57,710 nucleotides of DNA. Origin: an uncultured Clostridia bacterium. Its GTDB lineage: Bacteria; Bacillota; Clostridia; Peptostreptococcales; Anaerovoracaceae. How positions within the stretch are numbered: the stretch's first letter is position 1; every line of letters starts with the position of its first letter. This document shows, piece after piece, positions 14,628 through 22,856 of this stretch. The position numbers and the translations under genes are program-made. The stretch spans positions 1-57,710 of the forward strand of contig CALLHZ010000059.1 in assembly GCA_938009115.1 (NCBI GenBank), in the 5' to 3' direction. The notes below the pieces were generated by a model. It was not told the origin of the DNA, searched no databases, and saw only the letters and a list, made by a program, of their open reading frames with translations.

Positions 14628-15347
14628 TTATTCAATGAAAAACATCAGAAGGCCCAGCAGGATCCCGCCCAGGAAGGCCCGGTAAGAATGCTTGCCCTCA
14701 TATTCTTTGGCTTCCGGCAGCAGATGAGATGCGGACAGGTAGATCAATATGCCTACCACAAATCCCAGGGCAAGACCCAGGAGCGGCTGGCTCAGCCGGC
14801 TCACAAACGGATAAGACAGCAGCGCGCCCACCGGAGTCGTCAGGGCGGCTGCAAAGAATGCGATGAGGCCGGCCTTTCTTTTATCCATACCGCTGCCGCT
14901 CATGACGGAAAAGGCGATCACACCCTCGGCAAATTCGTGGGCCACCAGACCCACGCCGGCCAGGACGCCGGTAACGATGCTTGCGCTGAATGTGACCGTA
15001 TAAATGATCCCGTCCAAAAACGAATGGATTCCGATCCCTTCCAGCGCCGTGATGCCGAAGGCAAGGGGCGATTTGCCGGTTTTATATTCGATGAATTTGT
15101 TGCTGAAAAACATGAACACGAACCCCAGCAGCGCCGCAAAACCGGCATTGTGGTTTTTTTCGATGGCTTCCGGGAATGCGATCAGCAACGGCGAGGAGAT
15201 CAGGACGCCGGCGGCAAAGCACATAAAATACTGCTTATTTTTTTGCGCCCAGGCTACATTTTTATAGACCAGCAGGATCCCGATGCTGTTGACGACCATA
15301 GCCCCTGCAGCGAAGAGCGCGATCCAGAACAATGTTTCCGATTTCAT
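14628..15347 (-). CDS. ZIP-family divalent metal transporter
   Basis: 239 residues with about eight membrane helices. The metal-site signatures of the ZIP family are HSFLDG in the fourth helix and HEFAEG in the fifth. The cytoplasmic loop lacks a His-rich stretch. It would mediate uptake of zinc, iron or manganese; selectivity is not readable from sequence. No metal-regulator box was recognised in the 18-nt gap to the upstream metallopeptidase gene, so it may be transcribed with it. Confidence 0.9.
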   Translation of the reverse strand: MKSETLFWIALFAAGAMVVNSIGILLVYKNVAWAQKNKQYFMCFAAGVLISSPLLIAFPEAIEKNHNAGFAALLGFVFMFFSNKFIEYKTGKSPLAFGITALEGIGIHSFLDGIIYTVTFSASIVTGVLAGVGLVAHEFAEGVIAFSVMSGSGMDKRKAGLIAFFAAALTTPVGALLSYPFVSRLSQPLLGLALGFVVGILIYLSASHLLPEAKEYEGKHSYRAFLGGILLGLLMFFIE

Positions 15348-15365
15348 AAATATATTCCGCTTTCT

Positions 15366-16085
15366 TTAGAATTCTCCGCCGTGGTTGCGCAGATATTGTC
15401 TGACCGCCTTCCACTCCGGATAGTATCGGTCCAGATATCCGTAAAAAGTCTTATTGTGGCCTTTTTCCTTCAAGTGGATCAGCTCGTGGACCACTACGTA
15501 TTCCAGACATCGCGGCGGCATTTTCGCCAGCCGCAGACTCAGCCAGATCTTTTTGTCTCTGATATTACAGGTTCCCCATCGGGTCCTCATGTCCCGTACA
15601 CCGGCAGAATCTGCGCGGACCCCGATCACGGGCCCCCATTTTTCCATCAGCGCCGGCAGGGACTCTTTCAGCTGCCGTCGGTACCATTCTTTTATAAGGC
15701 GTCGGCGCTGCTCGATCGTCGAGCCTTCCCGGATCGTCAGGACCAGCGTGTCTCCGATCAGTTCCACGCGGCTGCACCTGCCCCCTTGCACCTCCAGCGG
15801 ACAGGCCTGGCCCCAAACATCAAAGGAGTCTCCTGTGACATACGAAGACTCCGGCGGCCTTGGACAGCTTCGGAGCCTGTCTGCATGACGGCGGATCCAT
15901 TCGCTCTTCGAAGCGGCAAAGCAGCAGATCGCTTCGTCTTTGGTGTGAAGCGGGACTGTGATACGCACCCGGCCGTCGGGCGGACGCACTGTTAGATGCA
16001 TGTTTTTGATCTTCTTTCGCTGGACCTCGATCTCGATGCCCGCCACGAAGATCCGGTCTGTCTTGATGCGCGTTTTCCGTTCCAT
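15366..16085 (-). CDS. YgjP-type metal-dependent hydrolase (DUF45)
   Basis: 239 residues. The zinc-binding motif is VVHELIHLKEKGHNKTFY (HExxH plus a third His), preceded by MRTRWGTCN, both diagnostic of the YgjP/DUF45 family. The N-terminal ~140 residues form the usual beta-rich domain (HLTVRPPDGRVRITVP). The substrate is unknown; some family members are associated with restriction loci, but no restriction gene is present here. The ATG overlaps the stop of the upstream SLH-like gene by one base (TGATG), so the two are coupled. Confidence 0.88.
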   Translation of the reverse strand: MERKTRIKTDRIFVAGIEIEVQRKKIKNMHLTVRPPDGRVRITVPLHTKDEAICCFAASKSEWIRRHADRLRSCPRPPESSYVTGDSFDVWGQACPLEVQGGRCSRVELIGDTLVLTIREGSTIEQRRRLIKEWYRRQLKESLPALMEKWGPVIGVRADSAGVRDMRTRWGTCNIRDKKIWLSLRLAKMPPRCLEYVVVHELIHLKEKGHNKTFYGYLDRYYPEWKAVRQYLRNHGGEF

Positions 16086-17221
16086 CAGAAGAGGGGCAGC
16101 GCTTTGCCGGTTTGGGTATAGTAGCTATCTCTTAGCTCGCTCTGACTTTGGAAATAAAGCAAGCCGTTGGCGGAGCCCACGAGAAAGACCGGATCGGTTG
16201 TCGTAATGACAGAAAGCGTGTCCCCGAAGGCATCAAAGACCGACGTCCGGGTATCCGTATTCTGCACGGCATACACACCGTCTCCGAGATCGAACACATG
16301 ATTGTTGAAACGAAAGGTTTCGGTACGGACTACAGTACTTCGACTGCTTCCGTCACAGCGAATCACATCATAAGTACGGGGATTTTCACCGACCCAACCG
16401 ACATAAAGATTGCCGCCGGTATACAGCAAAGCGTTTTCGTAAGTCTTTGACAGCACCGTTCCGTCGGAAGATTCCAGGCGATACCATCCGATCCCGACCC
16501 TTGCGATCCGAGCAGGACCGGACGTCTCTGCGGGGTACCCGGCAGAGGGCAAAGGACCGAGTTCTTCTCCCGTGTGAAAATATAAAGCGGAATCGATCCA
16601 GCCGCGGAGACTGGTCATGGTTTGGTCGGTATAGATTGGGTAATAATCCGGCTTATTCTGAACAGGATTCTGCGAAGCTTGCCCATTCGTATAATATAAG
16701 CGAAGGACAGCCAGGATCGCCTGCTCTCTGGTCAAGGTATTCTCCGGAGCAAACGTATTCCTGCCGGTCCCATTGAAGACATTGTGGCGATAGCACCAGT
16801 TGACCGCGCCGCGAGCATCGCTGTGGATGCCGGCGCCGTCATTCCAGGAATGTGGCATGTCACCGGAGGCATACCCCCGCCAGGCTGTGGTGATCATCGG
16901 GTCCTCGTTGATGACCCAGGGAGCAAAATTGTTGCAGGCCTCATACAGCATCCCGGCCGCCTGCTGCCGTGTCAGCCATTCTTTTGTGGCAAAGCTTTGT
17001 CCTGGAGAATCCGGCATGCCGGGAAGCTGCATCGTCAGCGATCTGAATTCTTCCCGGGTGACAGGCTCACGATAACTGCTTTGCAATGATGCGGGAACCA
17101 GACCCAAACCGATGGCCGTCTGAACCTCGGCGGCAGCCCAAACCGACGGCAGATCCGCCGCCGAAACAGGCACGGCGGCCAGCACTAACACAAGCAGGAT
17201 GGAGCAAAGATATTTTCGCAT
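16085..17221 (-). CDS. secreted protein with SLH-like repeats and C-terminal beta-propeller-like region
   Basis: 378 residues. A signal peptide (MRKYLCSILLVLVLAAVPVSAAD) leads to an SLH-like N-terminal half (AIGLGLVPASLQSSYREPVTREEFRSL; LTREQAILAVLRLYY). The SLH units are divergent but keep the REPVTREEF and TREQA helix starts. Residues ~240-378 form short beta repeats (NALLYTGGNLYVGWVGE, VFLVGSANGLLYF) resembling DUF5050/WG-type propellers. It is presumably attached to the cell wall. The hydrolase gene ends 8 nt before its GAGGTG-preceded ATG, and the metallopeptidase starts on its stop codon. Confidence 0.8.
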   Translation of the reverse strand: MRKYLCSILLVLVLAAVPVSAADLPSVWAAAEVQTAIGLGLVPASLQSSYREPVTREEFRSLTMQLPGMPDSPGQSFATKEWLTRQQAAGMLYEACNNFAPWVINEDPMITTAWRGYASGDMPHSWNDGAGIHSDARGAVNWCYRHNVFNGTGRNTFAPENTLTREQAILAVLRLYYTNGQASQNPVQNKPDYYPIYTDQTMTSLRGWIDSALYFHTGEELGPLPSAGYPAETSGPARIARVGIGWYRLESSDGTVLSKTYENALLYTGGNLYVGWVGENPRTYDVIRCDGSSRSTVVRTETFRFNNHVFDLGDGVYAVQNTDTRTSVFDAFGDTLSVITTTDPVFLVGSANGLLYFQSQSELRDSYYTQTGKALPLF

Positions 17222-17229
17222 CAGCACCT

Positions 17230-18027
17230 CTATTGAATATGTAAGGCAAGCCAGTCCGCCGTCTCTCGGACGACCTGGTCTGCAGCGGACCGATCCTCCC
17301 GAAGCACATTGAACGTATGGTCGCCTCCATCGATGATTCGCACATCGCAGACGCTTCCGCCGCAGGCGTTTGCGATGTCGATGGCATGGACATAAGGCGT
17401 CAGCAGATCTGCCGTACCGGCGACTGCCAGTATCGCCCCTTTGTAGCGGGCAAGGCTGTCCATGGGGAAGGTGCCCCGGATATCGTCGAACCACTGCTTG
17501 GGCAGGATCAGGTCATCCCGCCAGGACAGAGGGATCCGTACGAAGCCGTCCGTTGCAGCCTTGTCATAGTAGTCTTCGAACCACTTGGCAAATACGCCTT
17601 TGCCGTTATGGCAGATACCGGACCAGCTGACCGCCGCCTTGATCTTTTCCGGATGTTTCCCAAGAAACACAGCCATGGCCCGGGCACCCTGACTGAAGCC
17701 CAGTACTGCGATCCTTTTCTTGTCTACCTTCTTTTCTCTGGATAAGCGGCCGTAAATTTTTTCGATATCGCTCACTTCGCCGCCAAAGGTGAAATCCTCG
17801 GGTTGCGCCGTGCTTTCGCCGCAGCCGGCAAAATCGAACCGGACGGAGGCGACGCCTCGCTTCAGCAGCGCCTCCGAAAGCGCGACGAACAGACTGCCTG
17901 CCTCATCCTTGTCGGAACAGGTCCCGTGACACAGGATCACAGCGGGATATTTTCCTTCTCCTTCCGGGATCGAGAGCACTGCGGGGATCTTGTATCTCGC
18001 GTTCCGGACCGTCATTGTCGTTTCCAT
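17230..18027 (-). CDS. alpha/beta hydrolase (BAAT/dienelactone hydrolase-like)
   Basis: 265 residues, cytosolic alpha/beta hydrolase. The oxyanion region is VILCHGTCSDKDE, the nucleophile elbow is LGFSQGARA (Ser), and the acid and base lie in GTADLLTPY and GGDHTFN. An FDFAGCGES stretch follows the second strand, as in acyl esterases related to feruloyl esterase. The substrate is unknown. It is the first gene of a minus-strand run with the SLH-like protein and metallopeptidase and is divergent from the aldo-keto reductase. Confidence 0.87.
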   Translation of the reverse strand: METTMTVRNARYKIPAVLSIPEGEGKYPAVILCHGTCSDKDEAGSLFVALSEALLKRGVASVRFDFAGCGESTAQPEDFTFGGEVSDIEKIYGRLSREKKVDKKRIAVLGFSQGARAMAVFLGKHPEKIKAAVSWSGICHNGKGVFAKWFEDYYDKAATDGFVRIPLSWRDDLILPKQWFDDIRGTFPMDSLARYKGAILAVAGTADLLTPYVHAIDIANACGGSVCDVRIIDGGDHTFNVLREDRSAADQVVRETADWLALHIQ

Positions 18028-18074
18028 TCGACAGACCCTTTCATACTTCTTATGCCAACAGTAAGAAAGACGTA

Positions 18075-18102
18075 TTGATTATAGGATGATTCTGCCTATT
18101 AT
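18075..18102 (+). promoter_or_regulatory. promoter of the aldo-keto reductase gene
   Basis: TTGATT (18075-18080) and TATTAT (18097-18102) are 16 nt apart. The predicted start near 18109 leaves a ~43-nt leader with GGGAGG before the ATG. Confidence 0.55.
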
Positions 18103-18151
18103 GGTACCACATGCGCCGCTTCCGTGCTACAATCTTTCCGGGAGGACTTCT

Positions 18152-19273
18152 ATGAAGCAGGTAGTTTACGGAAAAACTGGCAAAAGCATCACCCGGCTGG
18201 GCTTCGGCGTACTGCGCCTGCCCTCGGAGATCCGGGGAAAGCAGATCGTGTACGACGAAGAAAAAAGCGTGGAAGTGATCCGGCACGCCATCGACGCAGG
18301 CATCAATTATTTCGACACCGCCCCTTCTTACTGCAATCAGCGCAGCCAGCCCATCCTGGGCGAAGCGATCCGGGGCAGGCGGGGTCAGCTCCTTCTTTCC
18401 ACAAAATTCGACACGGCAGACCCGGACCTGCAGGGGCAGTTCGAGCGCTCCCTCAAGGAGCTTGACACTGATCACATCGACTTCTACCACTTCTGGAGCA
18501 TGCAGCTGGACTACTTCAAGGAGCAGGGCCTGGCGCCCGGCGGGCCGCTGGATCAGATGACAGCGCTGAAGGAGCAAGGGCTGATCGGCCACATCGCGTT
18601 CTCGTCTCATGACACGCCGGAAAACATCATGGAGATCATCCGCCTGGGCGAAGGAAGATTCGAGGCGCTCCTTTGCCAGTATAATCTGCTGGATCGGCGG
18701 AACGAAAAGGTCATGGCCTATGCGAAGTCTTTGGGGATGGGCGTTTCGGTCATGGGGCCCATGGGCGGCGGCCGTCTTGGAAGTCCCTCGGAGCTCATGG
18801 ACGTGCTGCCCGGCGGCGCAAGCACCGCTTCAGCGGAGACAGCGCTGCGCTTCGTGTTTTCCAATCCCAACGTGGATATCGCGCTGTCGGGTATGAACAC
18901 ATTGGAGATGATCGACGAAAACATCCTGGCCGCCAATGACCCAAGGCCTCTGTCCGAAGAAGAACAGCGGCATATCCAGGCTGTTGTGGAAGAAAAGAAG
19001 AAGCTGACTGATCTTTACTGCACCGCCTGCAATTACTGCATGCCTTGCCCTGCGGGAATCAACATTCCGGAAGTGTTCAAAATATACAACTACCATCGAG
19101 TCTATGGGATCACGGAGTACGCGCGGCGTCAATACGCCATGATCGGCGCCGACAGCGACATGGACTTCCAAAATGCCGGCGCCTGCGTCGGCTGTGGACT
19201 TTGCGAAAAGCATTGCCCTCAGAAGCTGAGCATCCGCGCTGAGCTCCATAAGGCGCACGAAGCGCTGATATAA
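18152..19273 (+). CDS. aldo/keto reductase with C-terminal 2x[4Fe-4S] domain
   Basis: 373 residues. The first ~285 residues are an AKR barrel with YFDTAPSY (catalytic Tyr/Asp), STKFD (Lys) and FYHFWS. The C-terminal ~90 residues carry CTACNYCMPCPAGINIP and GACVGCGLCEKHCPQ, i.e. ferredoxin-like clusters. Such Fe-S AKRs are common in Clostridia; they probably use ferredoxin or NAD(P)H, and the substrate is not known. The start follows GGGAGG by 6 nt. It has its own promoter and a strong terminator. Confidence 0.9.
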   Translation: MKQVVYGKTGKSITRLGFGVLRLPSEIRGKQIVYDEEKSVEVIRHAIDAGINYFDTAPSYCNQRSQPILGEAIRGRRGQLLLSTKFDTADPDLQGQFERSLKELDTDHIDFYHFWSMQLDYFKEQGLAPGGPLDQMTALKEQGLIGHIAFSSHDTPENIMEIIRLGEGRFEALLCQYNLLDRRNEKVMAYAKSLGMGVSVMGPMGGGRLGSPSELMDVLPGGASTASAETALRFVFSNPNVDIALSGMNTLEMIDENILAANDPRPLSEEEQRHIQAVVEEKKKLTDLYCTACNYCMPCPAGINIPEVFKIYNYHRVYGITEYARRQYAMIGADSDMDFQNAGACVGCGLCEKHCPQKLSIRAELHKAHEALI

Positions 19274-19280
19274 AAATAAA

Positions 19281-19312
19281 GCCCGTCCGAAGAAGTTCCG
19301 GACGGGCTTTTC
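19281..19312. terminator. bidirectional terminator between AKR and hydroxyacyl-CoA dehydrogenase
   Basis: GCCCGTCCG (19281-19289) pairs with CGGACGGGC (19299-19307), followed by TTTTCC on the plus strand and A/T-rich TTTATTTTTA on the minus strand. It lies between two convergent genes. Confidence 0.85.
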
Positions 19313-19332
19313 CTATTCGTCGCCGACTGCAA

Positions 19333-20274
19333 TCACTTGTATAAAAGATTTGTGATTTTGATGAAATCGTCGTCTCGCTTTGCAATGACTTCCTCGGCGC
19401 GACCGCCGGAATAGTCATAGAAGCCTTTTCCCGCCTTGACGCCAAACGCCCCTTCTTCCATTCGCTTTTTCAGCATTGCAGGGACTTCCTTGGCATCGCT
19501 CAGATCCCGGAAGAGATAGCTGGAGATCCGGTAGAACGTATCCAGACCGCCCAGGTCGGCCACTTCGAAGGGTCCAAGACAGGCATAGCGCATGCCCAGC
19601 CCATATTTAAGCACCTTGTCCACGTCCTCCATATCGGCGATCCCTGCTTCCACGATGTGCATGGCTTCCCGTAGCACGGCAAACTGGATGCGGTTCAGGG
19701 CAAAGCCCGGCGCGTCTTTTTTGACCGTAATGGGTTTCTTTCCCACGTATTCAGCAACTCGAAATACCATTTCTGCCGTCTCCGGCGCCGTATGCTCCCC
19801 GCAGATCACTTCCACCAGCGGAACGATGTGAGGCGGATTGATCCAGTGCATCCCGCAAAAGCGCTCCGGCCTCCTGACCGCTTCGGCGATCCTCGAGATG
19901 GACAGGCCGGACGTATTGCTGGTCAATATCGCATCTTCCCTCACCAGCTCCGATATCGCGGCCCACAAGGCATGCTTTGCTTCCAGATCCTCCACGATGG
20001 CCTCGATGACGAAGTCTGCATCCCGAAAATCGGCGATGTCGAGGGTGTGTGTGATTTTTGAGCAGATCTCTTCGGATCCTGCATCCGTCAACTCGCCCGC
20101 CGCCACGAGGGCTTTCTGGTTCACGGCGATCAGGCTTTTGCTTCGCTCCAGAAAGTGACTGTCCACATCGTATAGCACCGCCGGGATCCCCTTTTGCGCA
20201 ATGATCTGCGCAATGGAGGACCCCATGATCCCCGCTCCCGCAATCGCTACCTTTTTCACTTTGATTCCCGCCAT
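19333..20274 (-). CDS. 3-hydroxyacyl-CoA dehydrogenase
   Basis: 313 residues, NAD(P)-dependent oxidation/reduction of 3-hydroxyacyl-CoA. The Rossmann loop is AIAGAGIMGSSIAQ. The conserved middle has SNTSGLSISRI and the catalytic His region GMHWINPPHIVPLVE, then PGFALNRI. The C-terminal domain has YGLGMRYACLGPFEVADLGGLD and AGKGFYDY. The length matches Hbd/PaaH. The start is the ATG 6 nt after GGAGG. No thiolase, crotonase or acyl-CoA dehydrogenase lies nearby, and relatives include L-gulonate or lambda-crystallin-type enzymes, so the precise substrate is open. It is divergent from the FMN-enzyme gene and monocistronic. Confidence 0.87.
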   Translation of the reverse strand: MAGIKVKKVAIAGAGIMGSSIAQIIAQKGIPAVLYDVDSHFLERSKSLIAVNQKALVAAGELTDAGSEEICSKITHTLDIADFRDADFVIEAIVEDLEAKHALWAAISELVREDAILTSNTSGLSISRIAEAVRRPERFCGMHWINPPHIVPLVEVICGEHTAPETAEMVFRVAEYVGKKPITVKKDAPGFALNRIQFAVLREAMHIVEAGIADMEDVDKVLKYGLGMRYACLGPFEVADLGGLDTFYRISSYLFRDLSDAKEVPAMLKKRMEEGAFGVKAGKGFYDYSGGRAEEVIAKRDDDFIKITNLLYK

Positions 20275-20372
20275 CCTGTGCCTCCGATCCATTCTTATGC
20301 TTTTTTGAATATATTTTCACCTCGCGTGTCTACCAATATTTATACCAGTTTTGCCAGAGGATTGCGATACGG

Positions 20373-20401
20373 TTGGACAACAAAATAAATGGGTGTATAA
20401 T
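20373..20401 (+). promoter_or_regulatory. promoter of the FMN enzyme/FrlD-like operon
   Basis: TTGGAC (20373-20378) and TATAAT (20396-20401) with a 17-nt spacer. The start near 20408 leaves a 40-nt leader carrying GAGGAGG. Confidence 0.7.
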
Positions 20402-20447
20402 CAAATTAAAGTTAGAGTACAATAACTATTCGAAGAGGAGGTTTGTC

Positions 20448-21974
20448 ATGTCCTATTCACCCGCCCTCGGATCTGCGTTCAACGATACTCAGACCAGAAG
20501 CCAGCACGTGAACTCCCAGTCCGGCATGTGTTCATTCTGTACGGCAGATTGTCCCGGAACCTGCGAAATCGGCATTTCGGCAGCCCTGGGCGCCAGATCC
20601 GTCTATCCCACCAACACGGGGAACAACCAGGTGGCATCGGAAAAGAACTATCCGGTGGATTATTCTCATTTCAACATCAACGGCAGAGTCTTCGGCGCGT
20701 CGGGCTGCGAGGCGGACATGGAAAAAGCCACCATCTTCAATGTAAAAATGTCCTCCGATTTCGGCACCATCAACCCGGTCAAGCAGACCATGCCTATTAT
20801 CCTGCCGGCGCTGATCAAGCTCAACTGGAAGGACTATTTCGGCGGCGCGGCCATGGCGGGAGTATCCTGCGTCATCGGAGAAGGCGCTATCGACAAAGAT
20901 CCGGATCTGGCAATGGAAAACGGCAAGGTCGCCGAATTCCCCTGGCTTGGAAGGGTGCTGGATTCCTTCCGCAGATATGACCGGGGCTACGGCCAGATCA
21001 TCCTTCAGTGCAACATCGAAGACGATGCCAAAGGCGTTGCGGAATATGCGATCCAAAAACATGGCGCGCCTGCCATCGAATTCAAATTCGGCCAGTCGGC
21101 CAAGGGGACCCAGCCGGTGGTTCCGCTGCCGGATTACGAGGCGGCGCTGAAAGCCAAAGCAAAGGGCGTCGTAGTGTACCCTGACCCGGAGGATCCCGCC
21201 ATCAAAGAAAAACAGGCCGACGGCTGCGCGCCCAATTTCTATTCGTATGCGCGGCTGCCCATGTGGACCGAGGATTACCTGATCCCTCACATCGATGCCC
21301 TGCGGGATATGGGTATGGAAAACGTTTACTTTAAAATGGCCGGCTACGATCCCCAGGACCTCGAAGCTGTACTCCGCATGGCCTCGGCGGCCCGGGTGGA
21401 TATGGTCACCTTCGACGGCGCCGGCGGCGGCTCCGGATACAGCCCCTGCCGCATGATGAACGAATGGGGCCTGCCCACGATCATGCTGGAAGCTGCGCTG
21501 ATGCCCATCTGCGAAAAACTCAAAGAAGAAGGCTTCACATTGCCTGCCATTGCCATGACCGGGGGATTTTCCATGGAAGACCAGGTCTTTAAAGCCCTGG
21601 CTCTGGGCGCGCCCTTCGTGACTCATATCGGCCTTTGCCGGGCGGCCATGGCCGCGGCTACCAGCGCAGAAAAGATGGGAGAAATGATCCGGGCAGGCAA
21701 CGTACCGGCGCATCTCAAAAAATTCGGATCCACAGTGGATGAGATCTTCAAGGACCTGCCGGACCTCCGGGGGCTTTACGGACGGGAAGCCAACAGCTTC
21801 TCGACGGGCGCCATCGGCGTCTACTCGTATCTGAACCGGATCGACCGCGGTCTCCGCCATTTCTGTGCCTTGAACAGGAAATTCGACGTAAAGCTGCTGG
21901 ACAAGACCGATCTGATCCCGCTCACCGTGGACGCATACGATATTCTTGCCATGACGGAAGATGCCTTGTTATAA
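20448..21974 (+). CDS. FMN-binding glutamate-synthase-like oxidoreductase with N-terminal Cys motif
   Basis: 508 residues. Residues 28-39 hold a CX2CX3CX3C motif (CSFCTADCPGTC), probably an iron-sulfur site. The rest is a GltB-type FMN barrel: MPIILPALIKLNWKDYFG, FDGAGGGSGYSP, IAMTGGFSMEDQVFKALALGAPFV. The Cys triad that follows the FMN site in classic GltB (CHxxxCP) is not seen; only GLCRAA remains there. The glutaminase domain is absent, so it probably acts as a stand-alone reductase or amino-transfer enzyme with an unknown substrate. GAGGAGG lies 6 nt before the ATG. A FrlD-like sugar kinase follows after 33 nt, so the two likely share a pathway. Confidence 0.8.
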   Translation: MSYSPALGSAFNDTQTRSQHVNSQSGMCSFCTADCPGTCEIGISAALGARSVYPTNTGNNQVASEKNYPVDYSHFNINGRVFGASGCEADMEKATIFNVKMSSDFGTINPVKQTMPIILPALIKLNWKDYFGGAAMAGVSCVIGEGAIDKDPDLAMENGKVAEFPWLGRVLDSFRRYDRGYGQIILQCNIEDDAKGVAEYAIQKHGAPAIEFKFGQSAKGTQPVVPLPDYEAALKAKAKGVVVYPDPEDPAIKEKQADGCAPNFYSYARLPMWTEDYLIPHIDALRDMGMENVYFKMAGYDPQDLEAVLRMASAARVDMVTFDGAGGGSGYSPCRMMNEWGLPTIMLEAALMPICEKLKEEGFTLPAIAMTGGFSMEDQVFKALALGAPFVTHIGLCRAAMAAATSAEKMGEMIRAGNVPAHLKKFGSTVDEIFKDLPDLRGLYGREANSFSTGAIGVYSYLNRIDRGLRHFCALNRKFDVKLLDKTDLIPLTVDAYDILAMTEDALL

Positions 21975-22007
21975 TATTAAAAAATAATCATTGACAGGAG
22001 TGCACCC

Positions 22008-22793
22008 ATGCTGAAACTGGCCACCGTTGGCGATAACTGCATCGATTACTACGCAGCCCAAGGAAAAATGTTTCCCGGCGGCAACCCCATCAATGTGGCG
22101 GTCTATGCCGTCCGGTCGGGACTGCCGGCCTCCTATACGGGAGCGGTGGGCAACGACGAATACGGCTCGTTTATGCTCAAAGCCCTTTCCGAAAAAGGCG
22201 TCGACGCCTCCCATGTGCAGATCCTGCCGGGGAAGACCGCCGTCACCCAGGTCGAGCTGGTGGATGGAGAACGTGTCTTTGGCGATTACGACGAAGGCGT
22301 ATTGGCCGACTTTGTGATCAGCGATGAAGACATCGACTTCTTCTGTGGTCACGCGTTGCTCCACACCGGCCTTTGGGGGAATGCGGAAAATGACCTGCCA
22401 CGGATCAAAGCCCGGGGCTTGTCCGTCTCTTTCGATTTTTCCACGGCGAAGGAGGGTACGGTGCTGGACAAGGCCCTGCCCTGGACGGACTACGCCTTCT
22501 TCTCCGGCGAAAAGGAATCCGAAGACCTGCTGACTTTTATGCGGGATGTTTTCAGCAAAGGGCCCCGGGTGGTCACAGTGACGCTGGGCGGCAACGGCAG
22601 CATCGCCTACGACGGCAATGTCTTCTTCCGCCAGGGCGTCGTACCCACGACAGTGGTGGATACCATGGGCGCCGGCGACTCGTTCATTGCAGGGTTCTGC
22701 AAGGGGATCATCGAAGGAAAGCCGATCAGGGAATGCATGAAAATGGGCAGCGAATGCGCCGCAGTCACCCTGGCGTATATGGGCGCCTGGTAA
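22008..22793 (+). CDS. PfkB-family sugar kinase, fructoselysine-6-kinase (FrlD)-like
   Basis: 261 residues. ATVGDNCIDYY at the start, PGGNPINVAVYA and VFGDYDEGVLADF resemble E. coli FrlD closely, as does the end (MGAGDSFIAGF ... AYMGAW). The PfkB anion hole and catalytic Asp are in DTMGAGDSFIAG, and TVTLGGNGSIAYDG is the nucleotide loop. FrlD phosphorylates fructoselysine on C6. The usual partner deglycase FrlB is not present; instead an FMN enzyme precedes it. The sugar-amine substrate is therefore an inference from similarity. CAGGAG precedes the ATG, and a strong terminator ends the operon. Confidence 0.82.
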   Translation: MLKLATVGDNCIDYYAAQGKMFPGGNPINVAVYAVRSGLPASYTGAVGNDEYGSFMLKALSEKGVDASHVQILPGKTAVTQVELVDGERVFGDYDEGVLADFVISDEDIDFFCGHALLHTGLWGNAENDLPRIKARGLSVSFDFSTAKEGTVLDKALPWTDYAFFSGEKESEDLLTFMRDVFSKGPRVVTVTLGGNGSIAYDGNVFFRQGVVPTTVVDTMGAGDSFIAGFCKGIIEGKPIRECMKMGSECAAVTLAYMGAW

Positions 22794-22816
22794 AGGCGTA
22801 CACCTTTTGACACAAA

Positions 22817-22845
22817 AGAGAGCCGGATTTCCGGCTCTCTTTTTA
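22817..22845. terminator. bidirectional terminator between FrlD-like and DUF2130 genes
   Basis: AGAGAGCCGG (22817-22826) pairs with CCGGCTCTCT (22831-22840) with a 4-nt loop and TTTTTATT after it. On the minus strand TTTTGTG follows. It serves two convergent genes. Confidence 0.88.
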
Positions 22846-22856
22846 TTGTGGTTGTC

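Noticed and set aside
14688..15995. A 435-codon open frame opposite the ZIP transporter and metallopeptidase genes
   Set aside because: It spans the antisense of two genes with clear catalytic motifs, and its composition is implausible.
17222..17494. A longer N-terminus for the SLH-like protein
   Set aside because: The added 91 residues are antisense-like sequence within the hydrolase gene, and would bury the signal peptide.
18050..18610. Minus-strand frame opposite the aldo-keto reductase
   Set aside because: Shadow of a well-supported plus-strand gene.
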